The notes below the pieces were generated by a model. That model ran no database searches and was not told the origin of the DNA. It saw only the letters and a program-made list of their open reading frames with translations. From Faecousia sp. (GTDB taxonomy: Bacteria; Bacillota; Clostridia; Oscillospirales; Oscillospiraceae): a DNA stretch of 50,160 nt. Both the position numbers and the translations under genes were made by a program. Location: NCBI GenBank assembly GCA_029257335.1, contig JARIBV010000073.1, positions 1 through 50,160 on the forward strand, read 5' to 3'. Position 1 is the first letter of the stretch; each line of letters starts with the position of its first letter. Shown piece by piece: positions 42,982 to 50,160 of this stretch.

Positions 42982-43016
42982 ACACCCTGCTGCCCATCTG
43001 GCAGCAGGGTGTTTTG
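42982..43016 (+). terminator. Terminator after the small Cys/acidic protein gene
   Basis: A perfect 13-bp stem (ACACCCTGCTGCC at 42982-42994, complement 43000-43012) is followed by TTTT. Confidence 0.88.
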
Positions 43017-43026
43017 CGTTATGAGA

Positions 43027-43275
43027 CTATTTTGCCTCGTATTTCTTTTTGGTAGCGATGCCGCCGCGAATGTGGCGTTCGGCTTTGTTGCGGTCCAGCA
43101 CCTGCCGTACCTGAAGGTAAAGCTCCGGCTTCAGATGAGACAGGCGGTCGGTCATGTCCTTATGTACGGTAGATTTGGAAATGCCGAATTTTTGGGCGGC
43201 AGCCCGGACGGTTGCCTGATTTTCAATGATGTACACAGCCAGTTGGCAAGCTCTCTCCTCGATGTGTTTCTCCAT
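43027..43275 (-). CDS. spoIIID: Sporulation transcriptional regulator SpoIIID
   Basis: This 82-residue DNA-binding protein is SpoIIID. Its helix-turn-helix (TVRAAAQKFGISKSTVHKDM) is close to the Bacillus protein, preceded by EERACQLAVYIIENQ and followed by a basic C-terminal helix. It acts in the mother cell after engulfment, tuning sigma-E genes and promoting sigma-K synthesis. A GGGAGG site precedes the ATG. Its presence agrees with the SASP gene in showing a sporulating organism. Confidence 0.96.
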   Translation of the reverse strand: MEKHIEERACQLAVYIIENQATVRAAAQKFGISKSTVHKDMTDRLSHLKPELYLQVRQVLDRNKAERHIRGGIATKKKYEAK

Positions 43276-43330
43276 ATGCGTCCCTCCTAAGCTGTGTCGT
43301 GACAGAACAATCTATGCAGCACAGGAACAA

Positions 43331-43371
43331 AAGATTACGCCCACGGCACCTTGCACCGTGGGCGTAATCTT
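43331..43371 (-). terminator. Hairpin after the HtrA-like protease gene
   Basis: A perfect 16-bp stem (AAGATTACGCCCACGG at 43331-43346, complement 43356-43371) lies about 80 bases beyond the protease stop. The minus-strand exit has a short T run, so it likely terminates that gene. Confidence 0.7.
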
Positions 43372-43454
43372 GTTTGAAAGAGAAAATAGAGAAAAGAAGA
43401 AGAGAAGATGCAATCTATCAAAAGCAGCAGATACTGCGAGGCTTATCCCGGATA

Positions 43455-45296
43455 TCAGGGATTGGGGTTGCCAAAGAAGAACTCATACCAGTCGTGATAA
43501 GAGCCGTCCTGCGGCATGTGCTGGGTATCATGTTCACTGGGGATCTGAGGAGAGCCGGGAACATTAGATCCATTGGGAGCCGTTTGAGCATCGGGGGAAT
43601 TGGGCGCGGGCTGGGCAGGCTTTTCGTCCAGAACAATGTCCATGGACAGTTCCTGACCGCTGCGGAATACCTTGACGGTTGTGGAGTCTCCGGCTTTAAA
43701 GGAGCGCAGGGCATAGGCCAGATCGGAATAGGAGTTGACCTTCTTATCCCCCAGACCGATGATGATATCCCCGGCCTGAATGCCCGCTTTTTGGGCACAG
43801 CCGCCTTCCACCACGGTCTCCACTCTGGGTCCGGCGGGCAGACCGTAAGCATCAGCGATTTTTGCGTCCAATTCTCTCACCGTAACGCCCAAATAGGCCT
43901 GATTGGTGATATAGCCGTACTCCATGAGATCGTCCACCAGGTCCATCACATCGTTGATGGGAATGGCGAATCCAATGCCTTCGATGGAAGCGCCGGAGTT
44001 GCTGGAGCCGGAATACTTTGCGGTGGTGATTCCGATGACCTGACCGTACATATTGAACAGAGGGCCGCCGGAGTTGCCGGAGTTAATGGCGGCATCGGTC
44101 TGGATCATGTGGATGGTAGTGCCTTCTGTGGTGACGCTGCGGTCCTTGGCACTGACATAGCCCACGGTCTGAGTAGAGGCCAGTTCGCCCAGGGGATTGC
44201 CGATGGCGGCCACCTGATCGCCTACATTGAGGGCGTTGGAATCGCCGATGGAAACGGCGGGCAGATCCTGCGCCTCGATCTTCAGCAAAGCCACATCGTT
44301 AAAGGCATCATAGCCCACCAAAGTGGCCTCATAGCTGGTTTCGTCAAAGGTGGTGACGGTGAGGGTCCGGGCCCCTTCCACCACATGGTAGTTGGTCAGA
44401 ACATAGCCGTCCTCCGTGAGGATGAAGCCGGAACCGGAGCCTACAAACTCCTGCTGGACCATACCGTTGCCCATAACGCCGTTGTTGACTACGGACACCA
44501 CGGAATGGACATTCTGTTCATAGACCTGAGAAGGAGTCATGAGGGTTCCGTCAGAGACAGGATTGACCGTGGCACCTCCGGAAGCGGAAGAACCGTTGTA
44601 GCTGACACCGGTCTGCTTCTTCTCCAGCGCGTCGATTTGAGACTGGAGCTGCTGACTGCTCTTTTCCCACTTGTTGTTGGTAATGTGGGTGCCCAAGAGA
44701 CCACCGGCGGTGCTGCCCAGAACGGCAAAGACCAGAGCGGCAGCCACGACCTTTCCACCGCCGGACCCCTTTTTCTTTTCCTTTTTGGAGGCTTTTGGAG
44801 GCTTGGAGGCTGTGGGAGGCACATTGGGATGAATGCTTCCTGAGGCTTGGCTCCCGGTGGGGGAGGTGTAACGGAGATAGGGGGAATCAGCGTAGGGGGA
44901 TTCCTTCCGTCCGGCCCCGGCGGAGTGATATGTGCCGGCGGCAGGGGCGGTGCTCCAGACATTGGAAGCAGCAGGCTCCTGCTGAGCAGCGGCGGGCTCC
45001 TGATTCGGTTCTTCCACAGAAGCTTCCGGCTCCTCAGAGGGACGGGATGCTTCTGCAAGGCTCTCCCGGGCTTCGATCGGATCGGAGTCCTCTGCAATGG
45101 CCTCCGGCTCCTGAGTCTGCTCCTGGGTGGTCTCAGGCTCTGTTGTTTCGCTCACCACTTCCTGAGAAGGGTCACAGGCCTGTACCGTCTGCCGGACATC
45201 ACAGGCAGCTTCGTCCGTGGCGGGCAGCTCCTGGGGGGAAGAGAGATCCTCGATATTTTCGCAGCCTTCCTGGCTGTTGTTCAGATAGTCATTCAT
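43455..45296 (-). CDS. HtrA/DegP-like membrane serine protease with PDZ domain
   Basis: This 613-residue protein has an acidic, disordered N-terminal 170 residues, one membrane helix (about 183-203), a coiled-coil-like linker and a trypsin-fold protease with His304 (TNYHVVEG), Asp334 (NDVALL) and Ser409 (GNSGGPLFN). A C-terminal PDZ domain follows (about residues 495-580, AQKAGIQAGDIIIGLGDKKV). Family members degrade misfolded proteins outside the membrane. ATG 45296 is preferred because GAGGAG lies nine bases upstream; ATG 45305 touches the site. The long acidic cytoplasmic part is unusual for HtrA. Confidence 0.9.
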   Translation of the reverse strand: MNDYLNNSQEGCENIEDLSSPQELPATDEAACDVRQTVQACDPSQEVVSETTEPETTQEQTQEPEAIAEDSDPIEARESLAEASRPSEEPEASVEEPNQEPAAAQQEPAASNVWSTAPAAGTYHSAGAGRKESPYADSPYLRYTSPTGSQASGSIHPNVPPTASKPPKASKKEKKKGSGGGKVVAAALVFAVLGSTAGGLLGTHITNNKWEKSSQQLQSQIDALEKKQTGVSYNGSSASGGATVNPVSDGTLMTPSQVYEQNVHSVVSVVNNGVMGNGMVQQEFVGSGSGFILTEDGYVLTNYHVVEGARTLTVTTFDETSYEATLVGYDAFNDVALLKIEAQDLPAVSIGDSNALNVGDQVAAIGNPLGELASTQTVGYVSAKDRSVTTEGTTIHMIQTDAAINSGNSGGPLFNMYGQVIGITTAKYSGSSNSGASIEGIGFAIPINDVMDLVDDLMEYGYITNQAYLGVTVRELDAKIADAYGLPAGPRVETVVEGGCAQKAGIQAGDIIIGLGDKKVNSYSDLAYALRSFKAGDSTTVKVFRSGQELSMDIVLDEKPAQPAPNSPDAQTAPNGSNVPGSPQIPSEHDTQHMPQDGSYHDWYEFFFGNPNP

Positions 45297-45478
45297 GTTG
45301 TCCATCTCCTCGTAGATGATTTATGTCCTTATCATAAGGGGGATTTATGAAAAATGTATGTACACTTAAAAAACGAACTATAAATTTCCTGGGACGAATT
45401 TGTAAACATGGGGAAATCAGGGGACTTGATTTTTTGGGGGATTGGGACTACAGTAGTAGAGCGGAAAGAAGGGGATTT

Positions 45479-46552
45479 ATGAAACCAGTTGCAAATGTTA
45501 CGGAAAGAACCAGATTCCGGACAGTTTTAAAAGAACCAAGCATGAAACCATTCCGAAAATCCATGCGCCTGGGGCCTACAGGAATCAATTCTTTTTACAA
45601 CGCGCTTCCGCTTGGGGCCTTATATCATCTCAGCCCGGCCTGGAGCCATACGGGCATTCCTCTGGGGATCAATTTTTTCCTGGGGGAGGCCAGAAACGGA
45701 AAGGTCCAATCCCTGCCCATTTACACGGAGCAGGAATTGGCCCGGGACCCCACCAGAAGGGAAGCGGAGCTGTTGTTTTTGCCGGGGACTCCCGGTGCGC
45801 CCTATGCCATCGTGGTACCAGGCGGTGCTTACTTCAGCGTAGCAATTTCGGTGGAGGGACTTCCCGTTGGAGCCAAGCTCCACGAGCAGGGCTATTCTGT
45901 TTTCTTCCTGCGCTACCGCTGCGGAAGGCACGGGAAACTGCCCAAGCCTTTTTATGATTTGCAGGCGTCCATTCGGTATATCACCGGCCATGCGCAAGCG
46001 TTGCAGGTGAATCCCCAGGGCTATGGAATCTTTGGCTTTTCCGCCGGGGGCCATGTGGCAGCCAGCATGGGGACGGACAACTTCGGCTACCTGCCCCAGG
46101 GGCTGCCCAAGCCCGGCGCCATGATCCTGGGATATCCTCTGGTGAGTCTGGAAGAGCGAAATCTTTCCATCAATTTTGTAATCCGTGCCTATACGGGGAG
46201 GAGGTGGCGGGAAATACTGCCGCCTACCTATATTTTGAATCATATGGACCAAAACTATCCACCTACCTATATTTGGCAATGCCGGGACGATAAGCTGCTT
46301 CCCTTTACGGGAAACGGGGAAGCGTTCCGGAAGAAAGCAGCCCAGCTGGGAGTGCCGTGCTGCTTCCGGGCCGTGGACAAAGGCGGTCACGGCTTGGGCC
46401 TGGGCTTAGGCAGTGAAGCGGAAGGGTGGCTGGATGAGGCGATTACATTCTGGGAGGCTCACAGGACTGCTGCCGCTGCCACATCTGCTGAGACTCCTCC
46501 TGAAGAATCCGGTCATAGGCAGCTGCGTAAGTATAGAGCATCTGATTCTTAA
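45479..46552 (+). CDS. Alpha/beta hydrolase, carbohydrate-esterase/lipase-like
   Basis: This 357-residue alpha/beta-hydrolase fold protein has the oxyanion-hole segment VVPGGAYFS, the nucleophile elbow GFSAGG (Ser188), an Asp in QCRDDKLLP (Asp270 or Asp271) and His304 (KGGHGLGLG). It is of the esterase type that acts on acetylated or aryl-ester sugars; substrate unknown. ATG 45479 follows AGAAGGGG; an earlier start at 45347 is less likely. Residues from about 330 onward form a low-complexity tail whose coding bases overlap the convergent membrane protein gene by 110 bases, so the frame may have lost an earlier stop. Confidence 0.82.
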   Translation: MKPVANVTERTRFRTVLKEPSMKPFRKSMRLGPTGINSFYNALPLGALYHLSPAWSHTGIPLGINFFLGEARNGKVQSLPIYTEQELARDPTRREAELLFLPGTPGAPYAIVVPGGAYFSVAISVEGLPVGAKLHEQGYSVFFLRYRCGRHGKLPKPFYDLQASIRYITGHAQALQVNPQGYGIFGFSAGGHVAASMGTDNFGYLPQGLPKPGAMILGYPLVSLEERNLSINFVIRAYTGRRWREILPPTYILNHMDQNYPPTYIWQCRDDKLLPFTGNGEAFRKKAAQLGVPCCFRAVDKGGHGLGLGLGSEAEGWLDEAITFWEAHRTAAAATSAETPPEESGHRQLRKYRASDS

Positions 46553-47423
46553 AGAAATAATTGAGCGTGGAAATCAGAAGCGTGTGCAAAATCCCGGAAA
46601 GCAGAATCAGAAGGTTGGGGTCCATGGGAAGCGGAACTCCTGCAAGCTGTGCAATGAGGCCGGCAAACGGCACAAGGCTGATAAGGACCTGGGCCAGGTA
46701 GTACCACCAGAACTGCAGGTCCAGCCGCAGGAATTGTCCCATGTGCCCGCGCATCATCCGGGAGGCGCATCTCAGGATCTGACTGCCGGGAATTTGGGGA
46801 TAGTCGGTCATGAGGAAAAAAGCCATCCGGTAACGGAACAGGAAATACAGGGCGATGAGCGCAAAAAGAAGAGAGCACACCAGAATAAGAGGCAGAAACG
46901 CCTGGATCGCGGCGCTCTGTGCTGCGGCGGTGGGAGCTTCCAGGAAAGCCTCCAATGCTGCGGGGTCCATCCGGGCGGATGTGGCAAAAACAACACAGGT
47001 GGTTACCATCATGGTCATAAGATAAGAGCAGCCCAGCACCGGAAGCAGGAACATGAGTCCGGCCATGAGGAGCCGCTTCCACTGTCGAAAGCCTGAAACC
47101 ATGGACTTGGGCTGGATGTCTTGTCCACGGTAGGTCTGAAGAGAAGCGGCACAGAAGCAGTAATACCACACCGGCGGAAGCAGGGTGGACAGGAGACTGA
47201 GCAGGCTCTGGAGGGCTCCCAGCGTGGATCGGGCTCCCACATTGGAAAGTCCGGAAAATCCGTCTACCGCAGAGGTGAGACCGTAGTTTATGAGGGTGAC
47301 GCCCACAGAGACGGCGGCAAATACCAGAAGATACAGGTTCAGGAGCTTCCTTGGACGCTCCGCACCTGCATCCAGACGCTGTCTGCCAATGGAAAATAAT
47401 TGGGGAATGTCAAATCGAACCAT
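46443..47423 (-). CDS. DUF975-type multi-helix membrane protein
   Basis: This 326-residue integral membrane protein has about six helices and the DUF975-like segment RCASRMMRGHMGQFLRLDLQ followed by FWWYYLAQVLISL. The role of the family is unknown. ATG 47423 follows an AGAAGG site; a longer reading to 47528 lacks one. The 3' end overlaps the convergent alpha/beta hydrolase gene by 110 bases, so their mRNAs would be complementary there. No terminator is seen between the two. Confidence 0.8.
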   Translation of the reverse strand: MVRFDIPQLFSIGRQRLDAGAERPRKLLNLYLLVFAAVSVGVTLINYGLTSAVDGFSGLSNVGARSTLGALQSLLSLLSTLLPPVWYYCFCAASLQTYRGQDIQPKSMVSGFRQWKRLLMAGLMFLLPVLGCSYLMTMMVTTCVVFATSARMDPAALEAFLEAPTAAAQSAAIQAFLPLILVCSLLFALIALYFLFRYRMAFFLMTDYPQIPGSQILRCASRMMRGHMGQFLRLDLQFWWYYLAQVLISLVPFAGLIAQLAGVPLPMDPNLLILLSGILHTLLISTLNYFFKNQMLYTYAAAYDRILQEESQQMWQRQQSCEPPRM

Positions 47424-47587
47424 TTTAATGCCTTCTTTCTGAATATACAAAGAGAATCCTTTACCACTATATAGTAAAGTAAAATGTGGAAAATAGCAAA
47501 TCTTTTTTCCACCGGGGGAGAGAGGCACAATCAGTGAAAAACCCTACAGAAAGAAGAGGATTAAGAAAAAATTAAGGAAAGGGTATA

Positions 47588-47616
47588 TTGCATGTTGTGG
47601 AAATATTCGGTATGAT
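47588..47616 (+). promoter_or_regulatory. Promoter of the glycosyltransferase gene
   Basis: TTGCAT (47588-47593) and TATGAT (47611-47616) are 17 bases apart, 36 bases before the start codon. Confidence 0.6.
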
Positions 47617-47652
47617 GTCGATAGGAACCAAAACACATACAGGAGGTCCATA

Positions 47653-48855
47653 ATGAAAATCGCAATAGATACTTTGAGTTGGATTCTCAAAATATTTACT
47701 TTCTATACAGCGGTCATTGGCGTTTGCTTCCTGCTTCCTCAGCGTAAGCATAAGCGGTATGCCCCCAAAACCCGGTTTGCAGTTCTTGTTGCGGCACGCA
47801 ATGAGTCGGCAGTCATTGGCCAGACTGTGACCCAGCTTCTCAAGCAGACCTACCCGGAGGAGCTGTATGACCTGTACATCATTCCTAATAACTGCACGGA
47901 CAACACCGCCCAGGTGGCGGCGCAGGCCGGGGCCAAGGTGTTGGAATGCAATGTGCCGGTGAAAACCAAGGGGCAGGTGCTCCAGTGGGCGTTTCAGACC
48001 CTGGAACATGAAAAATACGATGCCTATTGTGTGTTTGATGCAGACAATCTGGTGGACCCTGCCTTTCTGGAGAGAATGAACGATGTCTTTTGTGCAGGGG
48101 CACGGGTGGCAAAGAGTATGCAGAAGGCTTCCAATCCGGGAGAAACCTGGATTTCCGGCTGCTATGATCTCTATATCGAGAACTTCAATCTGATGTTCAG
48201 CCGCCCCCGGGGGACTCTGGGCCTGTCTGCCAAGCTGATCGGCACCGGCTTTGCCATCAGCCGGGAGCTGCTGAACGAAATGGGCGGCTTCCAGACGGTG
48301 ACCCTCACGGAGGACACGGAGTTTGCCGTTCAGTGCGCTTTGCGTGGGGAAAAGGTCTGGTGGGTGCCGGAGGCGGTGACCTTCGATGAAGAGCCTCTGA
48401 CCTTCGGGGTGTCCATGCGTCAGCGCCGCCGCTGGTCCAGCGGCGTTATGCAGACCTTTGAGGTCTATTTGGGCCGTCTGCTGAAAAATATTTTCACCGG
48501 AAAAAGCCCCCTTTTGTGCTGGGACCTGTTGATGCTCATTGCAGGGCCTGCCATGCAGGTGCTGGCGCTGATTCCCGGCCTGTACCTCATTGCCCAGACC
48601 TTGATTACAGGTAAGTGGATGATGCTTGTAGCTGCGGCTGTGTCATTCTGGCTTGGTATGATGGGGACCGCTCTCATGCTGGCGGTTTTGGGTAGGAGGC
48701 CTGTCTTGAAGATGTGGAAAACCATCTTGCTGTATCCCGTCTTTATTGCTTCCTGGTATCCGCTGCATCTGCTGTCGGTGTTCAAGAAGGCCAAGGTGTG
48801 GAAGCCCATTGTACATCAGGGCTCCAAGCCCATTGCCCAGCTGAACCAATTTTGA
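47653..48855 (+). CDS. Family 2 glycosyltransferase, membrane-bound
   Basis: This 400-residue enzyme has an N-terminal membrane helix (about 8-28), a GT-A domain with the metal-binding DAD (residues 129-131), the TED motif (219-221) and the QRRRW motif (257-261), then C-terminal membrane helices. The QRRRW/TED set is that of processive GT2 synthases of the cellulose, chitin and exopolysaccharide kind. The nucleotide sugar and polymer are unknown. An AGGAGG site precedes the ATG. It is monocistronic. Confidence 0.9.
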   Translation: MKIAIDTLSWILKIFTFYTAVIGVCFLLPQRKHKRYAPKTRFAVLVAARNESAVIGQTVTQLLKQTYPEELYDLYIIPNNCTDNTAQVAAQAGAKVLECNVPVKTKGQVLQWAFQTLEHEKYDAYCVFDADNLVDPAFLERMNDVFCAGARVAKSMQKASNPGETWISGCYDLYIENFNLMFSRPRGTLGLSAKLIGTGFAISRELLNEMGGFQTVTLTEDTEFAVQCALRGEKVWWVPEAVTFDEEPLTFGVSMRQRRRWSSGVMQTFEVYLGRLLKNIFTGKSPLLCWDLLMLIAGPAMQVLALIPGLYLIAQTLITGKWMMLVAAAVSFWLGMMGTALMLAVLGRRPVLKMWKTILLYPVFIASWYPLHLLSVFKKAKVWKPIVHQGSKPIAQLNQF

Positions 48856-49031
48856 ATGGTAGTATCGTTGAGGATATTATCTTCTGCAATGAAATAAATT
48901 TTACAAAAACAGAATGCTTATTCCGGTTTTCAGAGCAGAACACCGGAGATATCCAGACAAAATACGGCTGTTTCCGTTTCGGTAAGAGCCTTGATGTGGG
49001 AAGCTGCCAGCACTGTGCATAAAAATAGTAA

Positions 49032-49060
49032 TTGACATTGCAGGAACTTTGGTATATATT
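49032..49060 (+). promoter_or_regulatory. Promoter of the lipoprotein gene
   Basis: A perfect TTGACA (49032-49037) and TATATT (49055-49060) are spaced 17 bases. Confidence 0.65.
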
Positions 49061-49126
49061 GTCATGATAAGAAATATATGGCGCAGTTGCATCGTATTTC
49101 TAAACCAATAATCTGGAGGAAATTTT

Positions 49127-49909
49127 ATGAAAAAGCAAACAATTAGCGTACTGGCTGCTGCTCTGTGCGCCAGCAGCCTGTTGGCCGGCTGTGCATCCAA
49201 GGAACCCCAGGAAACCACGGCCGTCACGACAGAGCCTGTGGTGACGGAAACCACAGCGGCAACTACCGCCCCTACCCAGGCTACAGAGCCTTCCGTTCCT
49301 GAGACCTCCGAGGTGACGGTTCCCGTCACAACCACCCCGGAAACCACCGCACCTGTAGAGAGCACCGCTCCTACCACTGCCGAGACTCCCTCCGGCAGCT
49401 ATATCAACCTGGACAACATGCAGTTCACCATCAAAGGCAAGACCTACACTCTGGGTCAGACCACCTTGCAGCAGCTGATTGATGACGGTGTTCCCTTCAA
49501 TCAGGATGACCTGGCAAATGCCAACAACAATCTGAACAAGAACTCCCAGTCCCAGGGCTTCCGTATTGAATTGGCTGAGTACTGGTCTGCTCAGGTGTAT
49601 ACCATGAACGATACGGAGGAGAATAAGACTGCGGCTGAATGCTATGTCAGCGAAGTATATCTGCCTCTCAAGAAGGACAACACCCAGGATATCCTGACTT
49701 TCGCATTCCCTCAGAACATGACCATGGAGGATCTGAAGGCAAACGCCGGTGAGCCTACCGACACCAAGCATTACGACGGAGGTGACGGCTACTACACCGA
49801 CACTCTGGAGTATACAAGACCTTCCACCAAGTATTATGGTAACAGTGGCTATACCTTTGAATTTACAAAGGGTCAGCTGAACTACATCACCATCGAGTAC
49901 CTGCCCTGA
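49127..49909 (+). CDS. Thr-rich lipoprotein of unknown function
   Basis: This 260-residue protein begins with a lipoprotein signal (hydrophobic LAAALCASSLLAG then Cys22, lipobox LAGC). A Thr/Pro/Glu-rich spacer (about residues 25-87) lifts the folded part off the membrane. The C-terminal 170 residues (SGSYINLDNMQFTIKGKTYT onward) are beta-rich and I do not recognise them; the WSAQVYTMND and GYYTDTLEYTRPS segments could seed a profile search. It has its own promoter, an AGGAGG-like site (TGGAGGA) and terminator. Confidence 0.88.
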   Translation: MKKQTISVLAAALCASSLLAGCASKEPQETTAVTTEPVVTETTAATTAPTQATEPSVPETSEVTVPVTTTPETTAPVESTAPTTAETPSGSYINLDNMQFTIKGKTYTLGQTTLQQLIDDGVPFNQDDLANANNNLNKNSQSQGFRIELAEYWSAQVYTMNDTEENKTAAECYVSEVYLPLKKDNTQDILTFAFPQNMTMEDLKANAGEPTDTKHYDGGDGYYTDTLEYTRPSTKYYGNSGYTFEFTKGQLNYITIEYLP

Positions 49910-49918
49910 TTTTGCGGA

Positions 49919-49948
49919 AAGAGACTTGCTTCGGCAAGTCTCTTTTTT
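49919..49948 (+). terminator. Terminator after the lipoprotein gene
   Basis: AAGAGACTTGC (49919-49929) pairs perfectly with 49934-49944 around a TTCG tetraloop and runs into Ts. Confidence 0.92.
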
Positions 49949-49992
49949 CATGGAACACGCTCTGAAAAAATTTTGTTTTCTGTGTTTTGGTA

Positions 49993-50021
49993 TTGACAAA
50001 CAAGCTGAGGGGTGCTATAAT
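49993..50021 (+). promoter_or_regulatory. Full-consensus promoter upstream of the 5S rRNA
   Basis: A perfect TTGACA (49993-49998) and perfect TATAAT (50016-50021) are separated by the optimal 17 bases, the only fully consensus promoter I found in the window. It is what a stable-RNA promoter should look like. Confidence 0.85.
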
Positions 50022-50081
50022 AAGCGGCGTTGAGTCCCAGATGGATTCGACATGGAAAAGGGCGAACGCCTTCCATATAAG

Positions 50082-50160
50082 TTGGTGTTGATTGCGGTGA
50101 GGGTCCACCTGTTCCCATCCCGAACACAGAAGTTAAGCTCACATGCGCCGACAATACTTA
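50082..50160 (+). rRNA. 5S ribosomal RNA, 5' part (cut by window end)
   Basis: The sequence from about 50082 starts TTGGTGTTGATTGCGGTGAG and then holds the invariant 5S core CCCATCCCGAACACAG and GTTAAGCTC. Only about 79 bases are visible and the 3' half lies outside. A consensus promoter lies 60 bases upstream, and a hairpin-forming stretch at 50052-50076 (ATGGAA with GCCTTCCAT) may be a processing stem. No 23S precedes it, so 5S either leads an rRNA operon or stands alone. Confidence 0.93.

Noticed and set aside
49948..50154. Short minus-strand frame over the 5S rRNA and its promoter
   Set aside because: It overlaps the conserved 5S core and a consensus promoter and is a spurious reading of rRNA.
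1..50160. CRISPR array or intact insertion sequence
   Set aside because: I saw no regularly spaced direct repeats, no cas-like genes and no complete transposase with inverted ends; only one IS5-like fragment was found.

Overview
This window looks like chromosome from a strictly anaerobic, spore-forming Clostridia, most likely an Oscillospiraceae-type gut bacterium. The basis is an alpha/beta small acid-soluble spore protein, SpoIIID, anaerobic ribonucleotide reductase NrdD, bifunctional AdhE, an S-layer-anchored giant protease and a bile salt hydrolase. This placement is inferred from gene content only. Most genes have clear AGGAGG-type ribosome sites, and many have close matches to TTGACA-17-TATAAT promoters.

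Layout. 1-3760: the 3' part of a repeat-containing surface-type protein, a SASP gene, about 1 kb of degraded DNA holding an IS5-like transposase remnant, and a leftward sdpR-sdpI pair behind a promoter flanked by two near-identical palindromes. 3830-6170: a YczE-like membrane protein and a convergent purine permease. 6500-9220: trmL-pgk-tpiA, reading right. 9540-16530: a 2251-residue S8 protease with dockerin-like, Ig-like, cohesin-like and SLH modules. 16570-18330: a GntR/FadR regulator followed by a secreted phage-type lysozyme. 18450-21550: a leftward operon of MoxR ATPase, VWA protein and radical SAM/SPASM protein. 21630-25030: a DarA-like c-di-AMP receptor, then an uncharacterised protein, an amidohydrolase and a Gly/Cys-rich protein. 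25100-29580: bile salt hydrolase, an AT-rich HExxH protein gene and nrdD with a pair of NrdR boxes. 29680-36160: galM, then a leftward cluster (rpmE, hflX, yigZ, dgt, LTA-synthase-like). 36240-39810: tex-birA-nitroreductase. 39850-43370: adhE with a dyad operator-like site, a small Cys/acidic membrane protein, and spoIIID. 43450-49945: HtrA-like protease, alpha/beta hydrolase overlapping a convergent DUF975-type membrane protein, a glycosyltransferase and a Thr-rich lipoprotein. 49990-50160: a perfect-consensus promoter and the start of a 5S rRNA gene.

How the genes fit together. Central metabolism (pgk, tpiA, galM, adhE, nrdD, purine permease) and translation or RNA functions (trmL, hflX, rpmE, tex, 5S rRNA) are mixed with envelope functions (giant protease, LTA synthase-like enzyme, HtrA, lysozyme, GT2) and gut adaptation (bile salt hydrolase). 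No CRISPR array, intact insertion sequence or prophage is visible. The least explained parts are the MoxR-VWA-radical SAM operon, the Gly/Cys-rich winged-helix-like protein, the AT-rich HExxH protein, the twin operators at sdpRI, and the modular protease that carries both dockerin-like and cohesin-like segments.
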